Assembly: GCA_946186495.1 (NCBI GenBank)
Contig: CAMHNQ010000010.1
Location: 1 to 64,000, forward strand
Length of the DNA: 64,000 nucleotides
From: an uncultured Bacteroidales bacterium
GTDB taxonomy: Bacteria > Bacteroidota > Bacteroidia > Bacteroidales > WCHB1-69
Direction: 5' to 3'
Shown piece after piece: positions 1-10,432 of the stretch. The number at the start of each line of letters is the position of its first letter. Position 1 is the stretch's first letter. Position numbers and translations under genes: made by a program. The notes beneath the pieces were generated by a model. It was not told the origin of the DNA. It saw only the letters and a list, made by a program, of their open reading frames with translations, and searched no databases.

Positions 1-552
<552 letters not shown>

Positions 553-717
553 AATAATTAATGTCTTTTCGTTCTTTTGTCTGTCCTGGACTCGTCGCTT
601 GCGAATCTCAAATTCCTCTCTCTTGAGTATTTGCTACATTCCTTCATTCTTTCAATGAACCTCCCCTCTCGACTCAACCCCTCTCGCATCCCCTCATGTC
701 GTCGTCGTTTGGGATTG

Positions 718-747
718 CAAAAATAGTTTTTTTTGTATTCCACACAA
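718..747 (-). promoter_or_regulatory. rRNA operon promoter
   Basis: On the minus strand TTG, then 19 nt, then TATTTTTG, an exact fit to the Bacteroidota -33/-7 promoter consensus, about 165 nt before the 16S 5' end. The 553-1498 stretch otherwise contains only the rRNA leader, low-complexity pyrimidine/AT-rich DNA and no convincing gene; short open frames there have no recognisable product. Confidence 0.8.
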
Positions 748-1453
748 CACCTAAACGCACTTTTTTTCACTTTTTTCGCATTTTCTTTGTATCTCTTTGT
801 AAATCAGTGAAATAAAATTTCATTTTCCACGCTTTCAACCACCAAAAACACCCCTTTTCCGCCCTTTTTCCGCCCCTCCGGCACCCCTGACGACGGAAAA
901 TTTCGCAGATTTTCGGAAAATCTATGCAAAAACCGAATTTTTCGGGATGCATTTTAAATGAAATTTCTTAAATATTTATATCAACTAATTGATTCAATGA
1001 TTATTACATATTACACGCTTACATATCACACTGTATTTCAGCTACTTAAATTGTTTTGCAGACTGGTTCGAGGCGGAATTTGTAAATACATTAATATAAT
1101 ATATACAATAAACATAGTAGAATTGCTACGGATATCAGGAGTAATTGAGTTGAAAACCTCATACTTTCACCAACGGGGAATATGATTGGAATGGAGATGG
1201 TCACGAATGAACCCAAGATGACCTACCCAGGTCTTGCGCTACTCGGCATGGTAAAATATACGCACTAATCTGAGACATTCGGACATAGAAAATTGGCACA
1301 ACTTTATAATGCCGAACTTCAAAATCACAAACTTTCTCAACAGAATAGCATTTCAACAATCTTACTATAAGACAATTGCGCAATCAGCTCCTTTATGTGT
1401 ACGGGAGGTAGAAAAAAATTATCAAATATAAGATGTGGAAACAAAAAAAAGTG

Positions 1454-1461
1454 TATTTTTG
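1454..1461 (+). promoter_or_regulatory. rpmH promoter -7 box
   Basis: TATTTTTG, 37 nt before the rpmH start codon, matches the Bacteroidota TAnnTTTG box. The corresponding upstream TTG is not exact. Confidence 0.6.
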
Positions 1462-1498
1462 CACCCTCAAAAATGTAAGTACAATAAACAGTTATAAT

Positions 1499-1657
1499 AT
1501 GAAAAGAACATACCAACCCTCGAACACGAGACGCAGACACAAACACGGGTTCAGAGAGAGAATGTCAACGGCGAACGGCCGCAGAGTGCTTGCCGCCCGC
1601 AGAGCGAAAGGCAGAAAGAAACTCACCGTGTCCGATGAAAGTCTGGGCAGAAAATAA
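1499..1657 (+). CDS. rpmH: 50S ribosomal protein L34
   Basis: A 52-residue very basic protein that begins MKRTYQPS and contains the family hallmark HGFRERM followed by [16 protein letters not shown], so it is L34, a structural protein of the large ribosomal subunit. The ATG at 1499 is preferred over an in-frame upstream ATG at 1433 because it gives the normal N-terminus and length and lies after the promoter box at 1454-1461. It is not next to rnpA or yidC here, so the common rpmH-rnpA arrangement is absent. A terminator follows directly. Confidence 0.97.
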   Translation: MKRTYQPSNTRRRHKHGFRERMSTANGRRVLAARRAKGRKKLTVSDESLGRK

Positions 1658-1684
1658 TCCGAAATATTCAGGATTATAAGAAAG

Positions 1685-1712
1685 AAAAGAAGGCAGTGGT
1701 CTTCTTTTTTTT
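1685..1712 (+). terminator. rho-independent terminator after rpmH
   Basis: AAAGAAG and CTTCTTT form a short stem around an 8-nt loop and run into a stretch of eight T, 28 nt after the rpmH stop codon. Confidence 0.65.
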
Positions 1713-1757
1713 GTATTTTCGCACGCTTTTTAAGATTGCGACAAAAACGAAGTCAGA

Positions 1758-3107
1758 ATGAGAAGAATAGTAATTATCGTATTGATATCAATGGCATTCT
1801 CATACGGGTATGCACAGGGAGGCGGTACACCGATCGACGGCATCATAGCCGTCATAGGGAAATCCATCATTATGCGCTCCGACCTGGAAAAACATTTCAA
1901 CGACTACAAGATGCAATACAAGACGGTGGAAGACCCTGACGAAATATATTGTTCTATCCTTGAAAATCTGGTTTACAACAAGTTAATGGTAAACCAAGCG
2001 GAGCTGGACAGTATAGAAGTGAGCGACGAGGAAGTCGATTACCGTCTTAACGCTCGCATATCTTATTTTCTCCAGCAAACGGGCGGCGACGTAAAGTACA
2101 TCGAAAACTATTTCAACAAGTCCATGACGGAAATCAAGAAGGAGATGCGCGAAATGATGTACGAGCAGGCGTTAATCGAGCAAGTACAGTCTGGCATAAC
2201 AGGCAGCATCGCCATATCACCTTCGGAGGTGTACCAGTTCGCCTCAAAAATCAGTCCTGACAGCATGCCGTTAGTAAGCACAACTTACCAATTTGGCGAG
2301 GTGGTGAAGATCCCTCCAGTGAGCGACGAAGAGATTGAGGAGGTGAAGACCCGCCTGAACAGTTATCGTGAACGAATACTCCGAGGAGAGCGATTCGGCG
2401 CCCTGGCCCGCCTCTACTCCGACGACCCCGGCAGTGCCTCGAAAGGCGGCGACCTCGGTTTCGTGGAACGCGGGACACTGTACCCGGAATTCGAGGCTGT
2501 GGCCTTTAACCTCAAATCAGGGGAAATCTCGCAAGTGGTGAAGACGCAGGCAGGTTACCACATCATCCAACTGATTGAACGCAGAGGCGAATCCATCCGC
2601 GTGGCCCATATCCTCATACAGCCGAAACCATCCACCGACGAGCAGGTGAAAGCCATAACATATCTGGACAGTGTTCGGAAAATCATTTTGGCGGAACAAC
2701 TTACGATTGACGAGGCTGCAAAACGATTCTCCGAAGGTTCCACCCGCCAAAACGGAGGTATGGTGGTGAACCCCTACAACAACTCCCTCTCGTTCGACCG
2801 CCAAGCCCTTGACGAAGCAACCTACACCACTATCGGCAAACTGATCCCGGGCGAATACTCCGAATGCGTGCCATTTGTGAACGAAGACGGCATTATGGCC
2901 TACCGACTGATATATCTCAAAGAGAGAGTGGCTGAACACAAAGCCAATCTGGTGGAGGACTATGACCTTATTAAAAATGCAGCTTTGGAACAGAAAAAAT
3001 TCGACACCATGGAAAAATGGGTTACAGAAAAAGTCAAAGTGACCAGCATCAAAATTGCAGAACAATATAGGTACTGTCCGTTCGTTAGTAAGTGGCAAAT
3101 ACCGTAA
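1758..3107 (+). CDS. SurA-like periplasmic peptidyl-prolyl isomerase/chaperone
   Basis: The 449-residue product begins with a signal peptide (MRRIVIIVLISMAFSYGYA, cleavage before QGG) and continues with a SurA N-terminal helical domain (about residues 25-170) and two parvulin (PpiC) domains (about 175-275 and 280-385). The first parvulin shows the family pattern FGALARLYSDDPGSASKGGDLGF and the C-terminal Q-AGYHIIQL strand. SurA proteins escort unfolded outer-membrane proteins through the periplasm and isomerise Xaa-Pro bonds. The second parvulin domain is more divergent, which is common in Bacteroidota paralogues. The gene lies 44 nt upstream of the MoxR gene and probably shares its transcript. 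Family assignment is firm; whether it is the main SurA of this cell is not known. Confidence 0.9.
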   Translation: MRRIVIIVLISMAFSYGYAQGGGTPIDGIIAVIGKSIIMRSDLEKHFNDYKMQYKTVEDPDEIYCSILENLVYNKLMVNQAELDSIEVSDEEVDYRLNARISYFLQQTGGDVKYIENYFNKSMTEIKKEMREMMYEQALIEQVQSGITGSIAISPSEVYQFASKISPDSMPLVSTTYQFGEVVKIPPVSDEEIEEVKTRLNSYRERILRGERFGALARLYSDDPGSASKGGDLGFVERGTLYPEFEAVAFNLKSGEISQVVKTQAGYHIIQLIERRGESIRVAHILIQPKPSTDEQVKAITYLDSVRKIILAEQLTIDEAAKRFSEGSTRQNGGMVVNPYNNSLSFDRQALDEATYTTIGKLIPGEYSECVPFVNEDGIMAYRLIYLKERVAEHKANLVEDYDLIKNAALEQKKFDTMEKWVTEKVKVTSIKIAEQYRYCPFVSKWQIP

Positions 3108-3108
3108 C

Positions 3109-3131
3109 AATTAGGAATTAGGAATTAAGAA
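3109..3131 (+). repeat. short heptamer tandem tract before the MoxR gene
   Basis: Between the surA-like stop and the MoxR start lie about three consecutive copies of a 7-nt unit GGAATTA with slight decay (TTAGGAATTAGGAATTAAG). It resembles in period and position the other heptamer leaders in this window. Confidence 0.5.
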
Positions 3132-3151
3132 CTTTAGAATATTAAATATAT

Positions 3152-4138
3152 ATGGATTTAGAGAACAAAACAGATATTGAGGCTATCGAGTCATTTGTAG
3201 AGAAATACAAAACCCTACGCCAGGAAATCGCCAAGGTAATCGTGGGGCAAGACGAAGTGGTGAAAAACGTGCTGATGGCAATGTTCAGCCGTAGCCACGC
3301 ACTTCTGATAGGTGTTCCTGGATTGGCCAAGACATTGATGATCACGACAATAGCAAAAGCTGTGGACATGAGTTACAACCGTATCCAGTTCACGCCGGAC
3401 CTTATGCCTTCGGACATCATGGGCGCTGAGATATTAGACGACAACCGTAACTTCAAATTCGTAAAAGGACCCATATTTGCCAACATTGTCCTGGCAGATG
3501 AAATCAACCGCACACCGCCCAAAACACAGTCCGCCCTACTGGAGGCCATGCAAGAGCGGTCGGTGAGCATGAATGGCACCACCTACGACCTCCCAAATCC
3601 GTTCTTCGTACTGGCAACGCAAAATCCCATTGAGCAAGAGGGCACATATCCGTTACCTGAGGCGCAACAGGACCGCTTCATGTTCAACATCATGCTGGAC
3701 TATCCGAGTACGACAGAGGAGGTGGAAATCGTGAAACGCACGATTCATGGGGACATGGTGGAGCCGCAGCGAGTGTTAACAGTGGAGGAGATCATCTTCT
3801 ATCAGAAGCTGTTACAGAAGGTTCCCGTGCCGGAGAACGTCTACCGTTATGCGGTGAACCTTGCCACGCTGACCCGCCCCGGTACACCAAAAGCACACAA
3901 ATGGGCCAACGACTACCTGTCATGGGGCGCCGGTCCACGCGCTTCGCAGTTCCTGATAATCGGTGCCCGCACACATGCGGTGCTGAATGGCAAATATTCC
4001 CCAGACATTGAGGATGTTCGCGCCGTTTCCTATAACATCCTGCGCCACAGAATCATTAAAAACTACAAAGCGGAGGCTGAAGGCATTACCATAGAGCAAA
4101 TCATCGACAAGCTACTCTCTGCCGCCGACACGCAATAG
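3152..4138 (+). CDS. MoxR-family AAA+ ATPase
   Basis: The 328-residue protein is a complete MoxR ATPase: Walker A GVPGLAKT at residues 54-61, Walker B VLADEI at about 113-118 followed by the family-specific NRTPPKTQSALLEAMQE, sensor 1 ATQNPIEQEGTYPLPEAQQDRF, and the C-terminal AAA lid. MoxR ATPases act as chaperones that activate or assemble partner proteins, usually a von Willebrand A-domain protein. Here no DUF58 or vWA gene follows; a sensor histidine kinase begins 2 nt after the stop, so the two are almost certainly co-translated. Function in this organism is unknown. Confidence 0.93.
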   Translation: MDLENKTDIEAIESFVEKYKTLRQEIAKVIVGQDEVVKNVLMAMFSRSHALLIGVPGLAKTLMITTIAKAVDMSYNRIQFTPDLMPSDIMGAEILDDNRNFKFVKGPIFANIVLADEINRTPPKTQSALLEAMQERSVSMNGTTYDLPNPFFVLATQNPIEQEGTYPLPEAQQDRFMFNIMLDYPSTTEEVEIVKRTIHGDMVEPQRVLTVEEIIFYQKLLQKVPVPENVYRYAVNLATLTRPGTPKAHKWANDYLSWGAGPRASQFLIIGARTHAVLNGKYSPDIEDVRAVSYNILRHRIIKNYKAEAEGITIEQIIDKLLSAADTQ

Positions 4139-4140
4139 CC

Positions 4141-5646
4141 ATGAAACGCTCGCGCTCCCCCATCTGGAAATGGCTGCTGTTTGCATCCGCTGTTGCAATT
4201 TTCACAGTCATTCTCGTATATTCCAACAAACTGATCATGAAGATCGCCCAAGAGGAGCGGCAAAGGATGGAGATATGGGCAGGTGCCATCACCTACAAAA
4301 CCCAGATTATCAACGAAACGGAGCGTTTTTTCGACTCCATCCGTATTGAAGAGGGTAACCAAGCTGCCATCTTCGCCAAGGTGGTGAAAAAAGTCGCCGA
4401 AGCTTCCTTGGACGAAGACATCACATTCTATCAAGACATCATCTCCGCAAACAAGACGGTACCTACCATTATCGCCAGCCGAACGGGCAATATTGACGCG
4501 GCCGTAAACCTGCCCGACAGCATCAAATCCATGCGCAACATCCGTGAACTGGGTCCAAGCATCAAGGAATTTGACAGTCTGAAACTCTCATACTACCATA
4601 GCGACTATGTGATGGTCTACTACAAGAATTCCCACATCTACGGGGATTTTCGGGAGATGATTGACAATCTGCTGGAATCATTCTTTGAAGAGACGGTCAT
4701 CAATTCCGCCTCAGTGCCAGTCATCATCACCGACAGCACTCAAATCAACGTCATCGCGGCGGGCAACATCGACTCCTCCACGATAGAGGCTCCGTTTAAA
4801 GTCAACGCAAGGTTGGAGAAAATGCGCGAGGAGAACGACCCTATCATCCTGAATTGGCTGGACCATGGAAAATGCTATGTCTTCTATGAAGAGTCTGAGG
4901 TGCTGAAGCAACTTCGTCTCTTCCCATACATCCAATACGGCATCATTTTCGTTTTTGTGTTAATCGCGTATCTATTGCTCAGTGTATCAAGACGTTCAGC
5001 AGAAAATCTGGTTTGGGTAGGCATGTCAAAGGAGACTGCCCACCAATTAGGAACGCCAATCTCCTCCCTGATGGCATGGACTGAGCTGCTAAAAGAAATG
5101 CCTGTGGATCAGTCTATCCCTGAAGAGATAGGCAAAGATGTGCACCGATTGGAGACTATCGCGCAACGTTTCTCCAAGATCGGCTCAGTACCTGTTTTGG
5201 AAGACACCGACATAGTCCCCGTCATTGAAGGGTTCACGAACTATCTTCAGACAAGAATCTCTTCCATGGTGAGAATCCACTTTGACAAGCCCGACCACCC
5301 AATAACGCTCCCTCTGAACAGGCAACTTTTCGAATGGGTCATAGAAAACCTATGCAAAAACTCAGCAGATGCGATGGAAGGGAAAGGCAGCATCACCATC
5401 ACCATAACTGAAGAGAAAACCAGAGTATATATTGACGTGACGGACACCGGCAAAGGTATTCCGCAAAAACTGCAGAAAAGGATTTTCTCCCCCGGCTATA
5501 CCTCAAAAAACCGCGGATGGGGCCTGGGCCTGACATTGGCCAAGCGCATCATCAACAACTACCATCGCGGAAAACTGTTCGTGAAATCCTCTGTCGTAGG
5601 CCAAGGTACTACCATGCGCATTCAGCTGAACACAAAAATCGGATAA
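4141..5646 (+). CDS. membrane sensor histidine kinase
   Basis: The 501-residue product has one transmembrane helix at about residues 11-28, a ~230-residue extracytoplasmic sensor region, a second helix at about 265-283 and a C-terminal kinase. The phospho-acceptor is probably His301 in ETAHQLGTPISS; the N box is ENLCKNSADAM (402-412), G1 is DTGKGIP (435-441) and G2 GWGLGL (459-464). There is no receiver domain and no response regulator gene nearby, so the partner must be encoded elsewhere. The H-box has HQLGTP rather than the commoner HELRTP, as in several Bacteroidota kinases. The gene starts 2 nt after the MoxR stop codon, which links the kinase to the ATPase. Confidence 0.92.
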   Translation: MKRSRSPIWKWLLFASAVAIFTVILVYSNKLIMKIAQEERQRMEIWAGAITYKTQIINETERFFDSIRIEEGNQAAIFAKVVKKVAEASLDEDITFYQDIISANKTVPTIIASRTGNIDAAVNLPDSIKSMRNIRELGPSIKEFDSLKLSYYHSDYVMVYYKNSHIYGDFREMIDNLLESFFEETVINSASVPVIITDSTQINVIAAGNIDSSTIEAPFKVNARLEKMREENDPIILNWLDHGKCYVFYEESEVLKQLRLFPYIQYGIIFVFVLIAYLLLSVSRRSAENLVWVGMSKETAHQLGTPISSLMAWTELLKEMPVDQSIPEEIGKDVHRLETIAQRFSKIGSVPVLEDTDIVPVIEGFTNYLQTRISSMVRIHFDKPDHPITLPLNRQLFEWVIENLCKNSADAMEGKGSITITITEEKTRVYIDVTDTGKGIPQKLQKRIFSPGYTSKNRGWGLGLTLAKRIINNYHRGKLFVKSSVVGQGTTMRIQLNTKIG

Positions 5647-5650
5647 CTTC

Positions 5651-6541
5651 TTAATACATATACTGATAGGAGAGAATGTGGTTCTCCGCATTTTCCCCCG
5701 TCTCATGATTTAACGTAATCAGATATACTTTCGTAGGATACTTCTTATAATAGTCGTACGAATAATTGTAGGATGTCGTCCTGGAATAGACATCGTACTT
5801 GTCCGTGACAAATACGCTGGTCGCATTGTTTTGGCTGAACAGGAGTGTTTGGGGCTGGTTGTTGACCAGCTGATGGTCAATCTGAAGAGTAAACAGGGGA
5901 TTCCTGACATTGACATTTTCGTCATACAGGTAGCTGACATCAAGGTGCTGGACACTGTCGGGACGGTTTAGGGTCATCCGCATATATTCCACATTATTGC
6001 CTTTCCAGAGAAAATCCACTTCGGCAGCTGAGAAATTGTAAGACTCGGCCTTGTCGTTGCGTGAACCGTTGTATGCCACGAAAGACTGGCCGGCATCGGG
6101 CATGAAGAGACTCAGCAACGAGCGCTCCGCAGGCTTCTTGTCATGCCTCACCATGGAGATATGGGTGAGCTTTTTGCCTGTATAGCTTAAGACATAGGAT
6201 TCAAGGAGCCTGTCACCGGAATAGGCATTGATGCCGGAGAGTCGCTTGCCGTCATAGACAAAATCTGTATGCATGTTGTCCATATCTATTCGGACGAGTC
6301 GGTTTCCGTCATAGTGGTAAGTATGGGTATAGTCCACATTCCCATTCTTTTTGTAGTAGTCGATTTTGGAGAGAAGGTCGCCGTCCCACGTCCACTGTTC
6401 ACGGAGCATGTGCCCATCGACCTCGTTGTAAACTTGGGTGATTTTCATCTTAGGGGTATAAGTTCCCAATTCATTCTTGTCGCATGAGCTGACGACAAGG
6501 CTAATGATAACGGCTACACATATCAAAGCTAATTTATTCAT
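5651..6541 (-). CDS. exported lipoprotein with YD-type repeats, function unknown
   Basis: The product starts MNKLALICVAVIISLVVSSC, a type II signal peptide with lipobox VSSC, so the mature protein is a lipidated cell-envelope protein. Its middle (about residues 40-130) carries tandem strands of the pattern Y-x-D/N-G-x-x-L (YHYDGNRLVRIDM, FVYDGKRLSGI), reminiscent of YD/RHS repeats, which form beta-sheet shells. The C-terminal half is Tyr/Asn rich without a known motif. An in-frame GTG at 6574 would add 11 residues; it sits beside an AAAAGGAGGTG purine run, but the ATG at 6541 gives a normal signal peptide. The gene converges with the histidine kinase gene, 4 nt apart. Confidence 0.65.
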   Translation of the reverse strand: MNKLALICVAVIISLVVSSCDKNELGTYTPKMKITQVYNEVDGHMLREQWTWDGDLLSKIDYYKKNGNVDYTHTYHYDGNRLVRIDMDNMHTDFVYDGKRLSGINAYSGDRLLESYVLSYTGKKLTHISMVRHDKKPAERSLLSLFMPDAGQSFVAYNGSRNDKAESYNFSAAEVDFLWKGNNVEYMRMTLNRPDSVQHLDVSYLYDENVNVRNPLFTLQIDHQLVNNQPQTLLFSQNNATSVFVTDKYDVYSRTTSYNYSYDYYKKYPTKVYLITLNHETGENAENHILSYQYMY

Positions 6542-6663
6542 AATGAAGATATTTAAAATCAAAATGGAGAACACCTCCTTTTAGGCTGCGAAAATACACA
6601 TATTTTCAGACATACAGATAAAAAATGTTCATTTTCGACAGTGTGAGATATTCATATTTTATG

Positions 6664-6671
6664 TACCTTTG
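6664..6671 (+). promoter_or_regulatory. promoter -7 box of the C69 dipeptidase gene
   Basis: TACCTTTG, 47 nt before the start codon, an exact TAnnTTTG match. Confidence 0.6.
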
Positions 6672-6718
6672 CCCTCGCAATTTTTGACAAGCAAATATCA
6701 ATAATAAAATAGAACGGT

Positions 6719-8470
6719 ATGAAGAAAAACCTTTTAATCACTGTGTTGTGCTTTTTGATGGCCATTGGTAGCAGCATGGCCTGTACCAATTACATCGTCA
6801 CGAAAGGGGCGAGCAAAGACGGTTCCTGTTTTCTGACGTATGCAGCCGACTCCCATCAGCTTTATGGGGAACTCTACTATCATCCGGCCGCAAACTACCC
6901 GGCCGGTACCATGATGGACATCATCGAGTGGGACACGGGCAAAAAGCTCGGTCAGATTCCACAAGTATCACACACCTATTCCGTGGTGGGCAACATGAAC
7001 GAATTCCAATTAGCCATTGGGGAGACCACCTACGGGGGAATCCAGGAGTTGGAACACGGACAGGGGCTGATTGATTACGGATCACTGATCTATATCACAC
7101 TGCAACGGGCGAAGAACGCTCGCGAGGCCATCAAGGTAATGTCGGAACTGCTTGACGCATACGGTTATGCGAGCGAGGGAGAATCTTTCTCTATAGTGGA
7201 TCCCAACGAAGCCTGGATCATGGATCTGATTGGCAAGGGGGAAAAAATGGTGGATGCCAAGGGAAAGGTGATGAAAGGCTGGAGCAACGGAGCCGTTTGG
7301 GTTGCCCGCAGAATCCCCGACGGCTATATTTCCGGCCATGCCAACCAATCCCGCATCACCACTTTCCCGCTGCGTGACGGCAAGACTTCCATCACCAACA
7401 AGGAACTGGACAAGATTTTCCTCCCAACGGTAGAGACAGTTTATTCCCACGATGTGATTTCATTCGCAAGAATGAAAGGACTCTATCCGAAGGACACGAA
7501 AGCGGCTCCGGACGCAGCGTTCAGCTTCTGCGACACATACAACCCCATCACCTTCGATGGCACCCGCTTTTGCGACGCGCGCGTTTGGGCTTTCTTCAAC
7601 CACTGCAACCACGCAGAAATGGCTCAGTTCGAGGACTACGCCCGCGGCGACAACCTCAAGCACCGCATGCCTCTGTGGATTAAACCCGCCAACAAGAACC
7701 AGATTGACGCTCAGTTCATGATGCGGATGATGCGCGACCACTACGAAGGCACCAGTATGGACATGACCAAGGACCTTGGCGCCGGCCCCTACGCATGTCC
7801 CTACCGCTGGCGTCCTATGACCTGGTCTGTGGACGGCAAAAACTACATCCACGAACGTGCCACAGCCACGCAGCAGACAGGCTTCGTGTTCGTGGCCCAA
7901 TGCAGGAACTGGCTGCCCGACATGTTCGGCGGCATCTACTGGTTCGGCGTGGATGACGCCGGTTCCAACTGCTTCGTGCCGATGTTCTGCGGCATCACAG
8001 AAATTCCGAGAGAATTCGCCGAAGGCAACGGCTCCATGGTCGAATACTCCCCCACTTCCGCCTTCTGGACCTTCACCAAGGTCAGCAACTTCGTCTATTC
8101 CCGCTACAGCGACATGATAAAGCACGTCAATGAGAAACAATCCCAATGGGAGGGCAAGTTCGTGAAAGACATCGATCAGATGTCCGCAAAAATGAAAGAA
8201 CTTTGCATACAAAACCCGGATGCCGCACGAAAACAGCTCAACGCCTACTCCACTCGCGCCTCCAAGGATGTCTGCACAGAGTGGAATCGCCTGTTCGAAT
8301 ACCTGTTGGTGAAATATCACGATGGCAACGTCAAAAAAGAGGAAAACGGCAAATTCGTGACCAACGGCAACGAAAAGCCACAAGTGGTATTCCCCGAACA
8401 ACCGAAATGGCCTGACAATTGGTATCGCATGATTGTCCGCGACTGCGGCAAAAACATCGAAGCCAAATAG
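6719..8470 (+). CDS. exported C69-family dipeptidase
   Basis: A 583-residue peptidase of family C69 (PepD/acid-phosphatase-like Ntn hydrolases). The signal peptide (MKKNLLITVLCFLMAIGSSMA) ends directly before Cys22, which becomes the new N-terminus and catalytic nucleophile in CTNYIVTKGASKDGS, the classic arrangement of exported C69 enzymes that self-process. Further family blocks are YAADSH, NEFQLAIGETT, GESFSIVDPNEAWIMDLIG and WVARRIPDGYISGHANQSRI. The length is usual for Bacteroidales members. These enzymes cut dipeptides in the periplasm and supply amino acids. The gene stands alone with its own promoter and terminator. Confidence 0.93.
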   Translation: MKKNLLITVLCFLMAIGSSMACTNYIVTKGASKDGSCFLTYAADSHQLYGELYYHPAANYPAGTMMDIIEWDTGKKLGQIPQVSHTYSVVGNMNEFQLAIGETTYGGIQELEHGQGLIDYGSLIYITLQRAKNAREAIKVMSELLDAYGYASEGESFSIVDPNEAWIMDLIGKGEKMVDAKGKVMKGWSNGAVWVARRIPDGYISGHANQSRITTFPLRDGKTSITNKELDKIFLPTVETVYSHDVISFARMKGLYPKDTKAAPDAAFSFCDTYNPITFDGTRFCDARVWAFFNHCNHAEMAQFEDYARGDNLKHRMPLWIKPANKNQIDAQFMMRMMRDHYEGTSMDMTKDLGAGPYACPYRWRPMTWSVDGKNYIHERATATQQTGFVFVAQCRNWLPDMFGGIYWFGVDDAGSNCFVPMFCGITEIPREFAEGNGSMVEYSPTSAFWTFTKVSNFVYSRYSDMIKHVNEKQSQWEGKFVKDIDQMSAKMKELCIQNPDAARKQLNAYSTRASKDVCTEWNRLFEYLLVKYHDGNVKKEENGKFVTNGNEKPQVVFPEQPKWPDNWYRMIVRDCGKNIEAK

Positions 8471-8491
8471 GCCATCACTCCGCTTCACAAG

Positions 8492-8530
8492 GCCGCACGT
8501 TTCCCGCATCAGACAAGTGCGGCTTTTTTT
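8492..8530 (+). terminator. rho-independent terminator after the C69 dipeptidase gene
   Basis: GCCGCAC (8492-8498) pairs with GTGCGGC (8517-8523) and is followed by seven T, 21 nt after the stop codon. Confidence 0.8.
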
Positions 8531-8616
8531 ATACCTTCAGGACACGAATTTGTGGTTAGGTTTTGCAGCGCTCAGAATCGGCCAGTATACATCTCATAAA
8601 TAAACCAAAAAAATTG

Positions 8617-8624
8617 TATCTTTG
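8617..8624 (+). promoter_or_regulatory. lysS promoter -7 box
   Basis: TATCTTTG, 26 nt before the lysS start codon, an exact TAnnTTTG match. Confidence 0.65.
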
Positions 8625-8650
8625 CCGCTCATTAGAAAAACAAAAACAAG

Positions 8651-10375
8651 ATGAGCGTTGAATTATCAGAACAGGAAATCATCCGCAGAAAGAAATTGCA
8701 GGATTTGCTCGATTTGGGCATCGACCCTTACCCTGCCGCCACTTACGAGGTAAACGCTACCACGACCGAGATTTTGGAAAAATTCCCCAAAGACAACAGC
8801 CTTTTCCAAGAGGTCAGCATTGCAGGACGCATTATGAGTCAGCGTATTATGGGTGCCGTTTCATTCTACGTAATACAGGATGCCGTAGGCAAAATCCAAG
8901 TTTACGCCAAACGCGACGAGATATGCCCTGGCGAGGACAAAACGATGTACAACAGTGTGTTCAAGAAATTGGACATCGGCGACATCATCGGCGTGAAGGG
9001 TTTCGTGTTCACCACGCAGACTGGCGAAATCAGCATCCACGTGAAGGAGTTCACCATCCTCTGCAAGTCGGTGTGCCCGCTGCCCATCGTCAAGGAGAAG
9101 GACGGCGTGGTCTATGACGCTTTCCAAAACCCAGAGCAGCGCTACCGCCAACGCTACATCGACCTCATCGTGAACCCGCACATCAAGGACACGTTCATCA
9201 AACGCACGCTGCTGGTCAACACCATGCGCAACTATCTGAACGAGAAAGGTTACCTTGAGGTGGAGACCCCGATTCTGCAACCGCTTTACGGTGGCGCGGC
9301 GGCCCGCCCCTTCAAGACCCACCACAACACGCTGGACATGACGCTCTACCTGCGCATCGCCGACGAACTCTACCTAAAGAAACTCATCGTGGGCGGCTTC
9401 AACGGCGTGTATGAGTTCTCCAAGGACTTCCGCAACGAGGGCATGGACCGTTTCCACAACCCCGAGTTCACCCAAATGGAACTCTACGTGCCCTACAAGG
9501 ACTACAACTGGATGATGGACACGGTCGAGGAAATGGTCGAGCGCATTGCCTTGGCTCTGCATGGCGACACTAAAGTGCAGGTCGGCGACAACATCATCGA
9601 CTTCAAACGCCCGTGGAAACGCTACACCATGTTCGAGGCCATCGAGCACTTCACCGGCACCGACATCTCCGGAATGACCGAGGAGCAACTCGCCACCTTC
9701 GCCAAGACGCAGGGCGTGGAGGTCGATAGCACCATGGGCAAAGGCAAGCTCATCGACGAGATTTTCGGGGAGACCTGCGAGTCGAAGCTCATCCAGCCGA
9801 CCTTCATCTACGACTATCCCATCGAGATGTCCCCGCTCACCAAGAAGCACCGCAGCAAACCCGGCCTCACCGAACGTTTCGAGGCTATGTGCAACGGAAA
9901 GGAGATCTGCAACGCTTACTCCGAACTCAACGACCCGCTTGACCAGCGCAAACGCTTTGAAGACCAACTGGAGCTCGGCAAACGCGGCGACACCGAATCC
10001 ATGGTTTTGGACGAGGACTTCCTCCGCTCCCTGGAAATCGGCATGCCCCCGACCGCCGGATTGGGCATCGGCATCGACCGCTTGGCGATGATCATGACCA
10101 ACTCGCCCTCTATCCAAGACGTGCTCTTCTTCCCGCAGATGCGTCCCGAAAAGAAGCAGGAAGTCGCCAAAGAAGAGGAATTTACCGCCTTGGGAATGGA
10201 TGCCGCATGGATTCCAGCCTTGAAAAAGCTGAACATCCTGACATTGGAGCATCTGAAGAACGCCAATCCGAACAAGCTGTTGAACGACCTCGGCGGCCTG
10301 CGCAAAAAACTGAAACTGGAAGTTCCCGCCGCGAAATTGGAGGACATCCAAGGATGGATTGAGAAAATTTCGTGA
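8651..10375 (+). CDS. lysS: lysyl-tRNA synthetase, class II
   Basis: The 574-residue protein charges tRNA-Lys. It has the N-terminal OB-fold anticodon-binding domain (about 55-165), then the class II catalytic core with motif 2 [22 protein letters not shown] and motif 3 [11 protein letters not shown]. About 65 extra C-terminal residues (from [11 protein letters not shown] to the end), absent from E. coli LysS, form a helical appendix with a helix-hairpin-like pattern; this longer form is usual in Bacteroidales. The gene is monocistronic, with its own promoter and the palindrome at 10404-10432 as likely terminator. Confidence 0.97.
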   Translation: MSVELSEQEIIRRKKLQDLLDLGIDPYPAATYEVNATTTEILEKFPKDNSLFQEVSIAGRIMSQRIMGAVSFYVIQDAVGKIQVYAKRDEICPGEDKTMYNSVFKKLDIGDIIGVKGFVFTTQTGEISIHVKEFTILCKSVCPLPIVKEKDGVVYDAFQNPEQRYRQRYIDLIVNPHIKDTFIKRTLLVNTMRNYLNEKGYLEVETPILQPLYGGAAARPFKTHHNTLDMTLYLRIADELYLKKLIVGGFNGVYEFSKDFRNEGMDRFHNPEFTQMELYVPYKDYNWMMDTVEEMVERIALALHGDTKVQVGDNIIDFKRPWKRYTMFEAIEHFTGTDISGMTEEQLATFAKTQGVEVDSTMGKGKLIDEIFGETCESKLIQPTFIYDYPIEMSPLTKKHRSKPGLTERFEAMCNGKEICNAYSELNDPLDQRKRFEDQLELGKRGDTESMVLDEDFLRSLEIGMPPTAGLGIGIDRLAMIMTNSPSIQDVLFFPQMRPEKKQEVAKEEEFTALGMDAAWIPALKKLNILTLEHLKNANPNKLLNDLGGLRKKLKLEVPAAKLEDIQGWIEKIS

Positions 10376-10403
10376 TTCACAGATTTTCCGACCAATATAC
10401 GAT

Positions 10404-10432
10404 GTAGAGGCGCAAGTTTTTCGCGCCTCTAC
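10404..10432. repeat. GTAGAGGCGC palindrome between lysS and the TIGR03915-type gene
   Basis: GTAGAGGCGC (10404-10413) is the exact reverse complement of GCGCCTCTAC (10423-10432), with a 9-nt T-rich loop. It lies 29 nt after the lysS stop and contains the stop codon of the convergent gene, so it can serve as a shared terminator. Sequence and size match the palindromes at 23237-23264, 24232-24258 and 63507-63530. Confidence 0.8.

Noticed and set aside
958..1185. A 75-codon AT-rich open frame before rpmH
   Set aside because: Low-complexity composition, no promoter or start context, no recognisable motif; probably chance.
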